From positions 1 through 8,981 of the forward strand of contig WGSQ01000070.1 of the NCBI GenBank assembly GCA_014871605.1: DNA of 8,981 nucleotides. Reading direction: 5' to 3'. Below, piece by piece: positions 6,015 through 8,981 of the stretch. How positions within the stretch are numbered: position 1 is the stretch's first letter; each line of letters begins with the position of its first letter. Source of the DNA: Collinsella sp. Its GTDB lineage: Bacteria > Actinomycetota > Coriobacteriia > Coriobacteriales > Coriobacteriaceae. Made by a program: the position numbers and the translations under genes. The notes under the pieces are model-generated. The model was not told where the DNA came from. It saw only the letters and a program-made list of their open reading frames with translations, and searched no databases.

Positions 6015-6331
6015 TTAGCTGCCCGGTCACCGGAATTTGCGATGGAATCACCCCGTCTGGGGTCTCGTTGCGGACAATATTCATCACGCAAAACTAAGTG
6101 AGTAGACTTTTACCGAATCCCGGACCACACCGACAAAGCACAAGTCCGTGACCAGCGGTTTTATCGAGGCAAATATGTTGGGTGCTCGGCATTTCCAAAA
6201 AAGTCTACTCACTTAGCCAGCGGGCAGCCAAATGATTATTTAATCCCCGTCCCTGAAAAATCAATTTGCGGGCAGAAGGGCAAAAGTAGTCAAAAAAGGC
6301 CCCGTCCAAAATTAGCTACCCCTTGCACCGA
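6015..6331. other. 317-bp intergenic region without a gene
   Basis: No convincing coding frame or RNA gene is visible between the convergent flippase and phosphatase genes. It holds the 123-bp inverted-repeat element described separately, a small ACCCC-GTCT-GGGGT hairpin (6050-6063), a weak TTTGC/GCAAA pair (6265-6284), and an exact CCCCGTCC direct repeat at 6245-6252 and 6300-6307. Base composition after 6220 is more AT-rich than in the genes. I do not see a standard intrinsic terminator for either gene. Confidence 0.6.
6094..6216. repeat. 123-bp element with perfect 18-bp terminal inverted repeats
   Basis: CTAAGTGAGTAGACTTTT (6094-6111) and its exact reverse complement (6199-6216) enclose 87 bp. 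A smaller CGGAC/GTCCG pair (6121-6125 and 6144-6148) lies inside. There is no coding frame, and no obvious target-site duplication flanks the ends. The size and perfect ends suggest a MITE-like or REP-like extragenic element; alternatively it is a long stem-loop serving as a two-way transcription barrier between convergent genes. Mobility is not shown by this sequence alone. Confidence 0.65.
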
Positions 6332-7171
6332 TTATTCGCCCGGGTTGATATTCGCGTAGAACTCCGCCCCATCATCGAGCCGCAGGATGCCCACGCGACC
6401 GAACTCGGAGCCGGTGGCGGCGGCGCAATCGATATCGATGCGATCGGGCACGCCGGCAGTGTCCTCGCCGCCCAAGCGCACGATCTGCCCTCGTCCCGAT
6501 TCCTCATCGAGCCCCGCAAGACCACCGACCTCGCAATAACGCCCGAGCGACACCGTGGGCGTGTGACCGCTCACCACGACCGGGCCCTTGCCCTCGGCAG
6601 AAAGCAGCCCGGTCGACGCATCCCAATAGCCATGACGAATCCACAGCAGGTCATCGGACGACTGCACCGCGAGCATCTGCTGCAGCAGCTCGCGATCGGC
6701 ACCCACCGCTCCAACGCCATCGGCACAATCGACGCCATGCTCAAGCAAAAACGCCTGCGCCGCCTCGGTCTCAATACCGGCATGTACCAGCAGATACGGG
6801 CGCTCCTCGGTCTCGACCACCGCGTAGAGCGGCAGCGCGGCCATCCATCGCACGAGCTCCTCGTATGCCTCAAATTCCATGTCGTTGAGCTGCTCACGCG
6901 TCGTCCAGCCACCGTTGATATCCCAGGTCTCGGCATCGAGCGGATCCTGGCCAATGATGGCATCGAGCATGATCTGCTCGTGATTGCCCTTGAGCACGCG
7001 GGCGTTGGGCAGCGAGCGCACGAGCTTAATAACGCCGACCGGATCGGGCCCGCGATCGATCATGTCGCCCAACACGTACAGCGTGTCGTCGGACGTCAAC
7101 GAGATCTTAGACAGGGCCTCGTCAAGCGCACGCACGTGCCCGTGAGCATCAGATGTCACATAGATCGCCAT
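6332..7171 (-). CDS. PPP-type metallophosphoesterase / serine-threonine phosphatase-like protein
   Basis: A 279-residue soluble protein with the ordered metal-binding motifs of the calcineurin-like phosphoesterase superfamily: SDAHGH (7-12, a variant of GDxHG that keeps Asp8 and His10), GDMIDRGPD (35-43), GNHEQ (62-66), LVHAG (128-132) and SGHTP (201-205), ending with a DIDCAA segment (246-251). The GDxxDRG and GNHE forms place it near bacterial PPP phosphatases (PrpA/ApaH-like), which remove phosphate from proteins or cleave dinucleoside polyphosphates using two metal ions; the actual substrate is unknown. The start at 7171 has AAGGAGAGG 6 nt upstream, and a promoter is likely at 7247-7275. 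It is convergent with the flippase gene and divergent from the antiporter, so it is probably monocistronic. Confidence 0.88.
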   Translation of the reverse strand: MAIYVTSDAHGHVRALDEALSKISLTSDDTLYVLGDMIDRGPDPVGVIKLVRSLPNARVLKGNHEQIMLDAIIGQDPLDAETWDINGGWTTREQLNDMEFEAYEELVRWMAALPLYAVVETEERPYLLVHAGIETEAAQAFLLEHGVDCADGVGAVGADRELLQQMLAVQSSDDLLWIRHGYWDASTGLLSAEGKGPVVVSGHTPTVSLGRYCEVGGLAGLDEESGRGQIVRLGGEDTAGVPDRIDIDCAAATGSEFGRVGILRLDDGAEFYANINPGE

Positions 7172-7218
7172 GGTACGCCTCTCCTTGCATTGCGGCCGAA
7201 GCCCGGTGCCGCAACTAA

Positions 7219-7235
7219 AACTTCAAGTTGAACTT
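7219..7235. promoter_or_regulatory. Overlapping AACTT/AAGTT palindromes in the phosphatase leader
   Basis: AACTT-C-AAGTT-G-AACTT gives two overlapping 5-1-5 palindromes sharing the middle half-site, and AACGTT (7237-7242) follows at once. The block lies between the predicted phosphatase transcription start (about 7240) and its start codon. It could be a repressor site or a leader structure; no regulator is known for it. Confidence 0.35.
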
Positions 7236-7246
7236 AAACGTTACCC

Positions 7247-7275
7247 ATTGTACTCCGTTGCAATAAAGCTGGAAA
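7247..7275 (-). promoter_or_regulatory. Sigma-70-type promoter of the phosphatase gene
   Basis: On the minus strand, -35 TTTCCA (7275-7270, four of six matches) and -10 TACAAT (7252-7247, five of six) are separated by exactly 17 nt. Transcription would start near 7240, giving a leader of about 70 nt. This is the best-spaced promoter in the window. Confidence 0.55.
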
Positions 7276-7295
7276 GGGTTTCCGAGCAGAGGCAA

Positions 7296-7310
7296 AGACG
7301 GCAGCCGTCT
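7296..7310. promoter_or_regulatory. 15-bp palindrome AGACGGC-A-GCCGTCT upstream of the antiporter
   Basis: A perfect 7-1-7 inverted repeat in the divergent gap, 114 bp before the antiporter start and upstream of the phosphatase -35. With a one-base centre it suits a protein-binding operator better than an RNA hairpin. No regulator can be assigned. Confidence 0.4.
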
Positions 7311-7424
7311 ATGACGATATCGCGCACGCCCGCAATCCAACCCCATAAACCCACCATCTTTGGGTACAAATAACCGCAGACAACTGACCGTGCCACGCCA
7401 ACCACCCAGGAGCGGACACTATCC

Positions 7425-8981
7425 ATGAACCAGATCCTTCTCTTTATCGGCCTCGTCATCATTTTGTGCCTGACCATCAAACCCGTCGGCAAAAAACTCC
7501 CCTTCCCCACCCTGCTCATCTTTATCGCGCTGGGCATGCTGTTGGGCGTCAACGGCCCGACGCATATCGACTTTAGCGACTACGCACTCACCGAAACCGT
7601 CTGCAGCACGGCGCTGCTGTTCATCATGTTCTACGGCGGCTTTAACACCAATATCGACCGCGCCAAGCCCGTCGCTGCGCCGGCGGTGCTGCTGAGCACG
7701 CTCGGCGTCGTCATCACTGCCGGCATCACCGGCGTATTCGCCCACTTTGTGCTGGGTTTCGACTGGATCGGCGGCCTGCTGCTGGGATCGGTCGTGGCGT
7801 CCACCGACGCGGCCAGCGTCTTTAGCGTTCTGCGCGAGCACAGCCTTTCGCTGAGGGGCGGCACCGACTCGCTGCTCGAGGTCGAATCGGGCTCCAACGA
7901 CCCCGTCGCCTACATGCTCACCGCTGTGCTCGCTACACTCGCGGCCGGCGGCGACATCAACATTCCCGCACTGCTGGCCAAGCAGATTATCCTGGGCGTG
8001 GGCCTGGGCCTTGCCATCGGCTGGGCGGCGGGCCGCCTGATTGAACGCGCGCACGCAACGGCCAAGGACGCGCAGACCATCTTTTTGTTCGCCGTGGCCA
8101 TCGTCGCCTACGCGCTGCCGAGCTACCTGGGCGGCAACGGCTTTTTGGCTGTATACCTGGCCGGCATTGTGCTGGGTGCCAGCGACATCACCGGCAAAGT
8201 CGAGATGGCGCACTTCTTTGACACCCTCACCGAGATGGCAGAGATGACCATCTTCTTTTTGCTGGGCCTGCTCGTTACACCCGCACGCCTGCCGCAAATG
8301 CTGCTACCGGGCCTGGCACTCATGGCGTTTATGCTCTTTGCGAGCCGCCCCATCGCCGTAGGCATGCTGCTGGCGCCGTTTAGGACGAACCCTCGCCAGG
8401 TTGCGCTCGTAAGCTGGGCGGGTCTGCGCGGAGCAGCTTCGGTCGTCTTTAGTCTCTTTGCCGTGGTGGCCGGCGTTCCCGGCGGACACGACCTATTTGA
8501 CCTGGTGTTTGTGATTGCCGTGTCGAGCATTGTGGTGCAGGGCTCGCTGCTGCCGGCGGTGGCGAAGAAGCTCGATATGATCGATGCGACCGGCGACGTG
8601 CGCCGCACCTTTAACGACTACCGCGACGAGGACGGCATGTCGTTTGTAAAGCTCAAGGTGGGCGCTGGACATCCGTTTGCCGGACGCTCGCTCGCGGACA
8701 TTGGCAGCGCCACAGATATGCTCGTGGTCCTGGTGCTGCGCGACGGTGCGCACCCGGTACTGCCCAATGGCGACACCGTGATCCAGGAAGGCGATCTGCT
8801 GGTGATGGCCGCCCCAACGTTCGAAGAGCGTGCCGAGGTTACGCTGCGCGAGGTCACCGTGACGCCCCACGGTCGCCTGGCCGGCCAGCGCCTGCGCGAT
8901 GTGCCACAAGGCAAGCATCCGTTTATTGTGGTGATGCTCAAGCGCGAAGGCCAGACGATCATCCCCGATGGCAACACCCTA
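7425..8981 (+). CDS. CvrA/NhaP2-type potassium/proton antiporter (5' part, runs off the window)
   Basis: An inner-membrane CPA1-family antiporter exchanging cytoplasmic K+ (or Na+) for protons, used in cation and pH homeostasis. The 519 visible residues have no stop before the window end; E. coli NhaP2 is about 578. Residues 1-380 form about 12-13 membrane segments with STDAASVFSVLR (126-137), LEVESGSNDPVAY (151-163, containing the conserved ND pair at 158-159), GNGFLAVYLAGIVLG (237-251) and SWAGLRGAASVVFSLF (330-345). Residues about 404-466 form a TrkA-C (RCK-C) domain (FVKLKVGAGHPFAGRSLADI, then EGDLLVMAA), a likely ligand-sensing regulatory part; a repeat-like LAGQRLRDVPQ (485-495) hints at a further, truncated domain. 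The start at 7425 has AGGAG 12 nt upstream, a rather long spacing. A weak TACAAA -10 lies at 7365-7370. It is divergent from the phosphatase. Confidence 0.9.
   Translation, partial: MNQILLFIGLVIILCLTIKPVGKKLPFPTLLIFIALGMLLGVNGPTHIDFSDYALTETVCSTALLFIMFYGGFNTNIDRAKPVAAPAVLLSTLGVVITAGITGVFAHFVLGFDWIGGLLLGSVVASTDAASVFSVLREHSLSLRGGTDSLLEVESGSNDPVAYMLTAVLATLAAGGDINIPALLAKQIILGVGLGLAIGWAAGRLIERAHATAKDAQTIFLFAVAIVAYALPSYLGGNGFLAVYLAGIVLGASDITGKVEMAHFFDTLTEMAEMTIFFLLGLLVTPARLPQMLLPGLALMAFMLFASRPIAVGMLLAPFRTNPRQVALVSWAGLRGAASVVFSLFAVVAGVPGGHDLFDLVFVIAVSSIVVQGSLLPAVAKKLDMIDATGDVRRTFNDYRDEDGMSFVKLKVGAGHPFAGRSLADIGSATDMLVVLVLRDGAHPVLPNGDTVIQEGDLLVMAAPTFEERAEVTLREVTVTPHGRLAGQRLRDVPQGKHPFIVVMLKREGQTIIPDGNTL

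Noticed and set aside
6023..6033. CCGG-TCA-CCGG as the flippase terminator
   Set aside because: Only four base pairs with a 3-nt loop and no T-run after it.
6094..6216. Calling the 18-bp inverted-repeat element an insertion sequence
   Set aside because: No transposase frame inside and no flanking target duplication seen, so it is recorded as a repeat.
6323..7231. A 302-codon plus-strand open frame opposite the phosphatase
   Set aside because: The minus-strand frame carries all the metallophosphoesterase motifs and a good ribosome-binding site; the plus frame has neither.
7419..8297. A 292-codon minus-strand open frame opposite the antiporter
   Set aside because: Gln/Asp/His-rich low-complexity product antisense to conserved transporter motifs.
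1..8981. CRISPR array, tRNA, rRNA, phage or defence genes
   Set aside because: No regularly spaced direct repeats beyond one 27-bp pair, no cloverleaf-like sequence and no matching protein families were seen.

Overview
This is a GC-rich bacterial chromosome segment with five protein genes and long gaps between most of them; two of the genes run off the window edges. GC-rich codon choice, an ATP-type PEP carboxykinase, an LctP-type lactate permease and dispersed palindromes built on a GGGGAC/GGGAC core all fit a gut Coriobacteriia genome such as Collinsella. That assignment is inference from gene content and style; there is no rRNA or other marker gene here.

Layout. (1) 1-505, minus strand: the 5' part of a B3/B4-domain protein (free-standing relative of a phenylalanyl-tRNA synthetase beta-subunit domain). 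(2) 506-732: gap with several small inverted repeats, including a strong hairpin that looks like the pckA terminator. (3) 733-2403, minus: pckA. (4) 2404-2681: pckA upstream region with a perfect 16-bp palindrome, a 27-bp tandem duplication and a 19-bp inverted repeat touching the lctP stop codon. (5) 2682-4253, minus: lactate permease lctP. (6) 4254-4433: divergent control region with a TTGAAC-N5-GTTCAA operator-like palindrome. (7) 4434-6014, plus: a polysaccharide flippase-like membrane protein that starts at TTG and has an unusually long charged N-terminus. (8) 6015-6331: non-coding gap holding a 123-bp element bounded by perfect 18-bp inverted repeats. (9) 6332-7171, minus: a PPP-type metallophosphoesterase. 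(10) 7172-7424: divergent gap with a good promoter for the phosphatase. (11) 7425 to the window end, plus: the 5' part of a CvrA/NhaP2-type cation/proton antiporter with a C-terminal TrkA-C (RCK-C) domain.

Functionally, lctP and pckA lie in tandem and could work together in lactate use (lactate import, then conversion between oxaloacetate and PEP), but the 278-bp gap with its own palindromes suggests separate transcription units, and no lactate dehydrogenase is present. The other genes look like independent housekeeping or envelope functions. I see no phage, IS transposase, CRISPR array, tRNA or defence system. The interesting material is non-coding: the repeats between genes and the palindromes near promoters.
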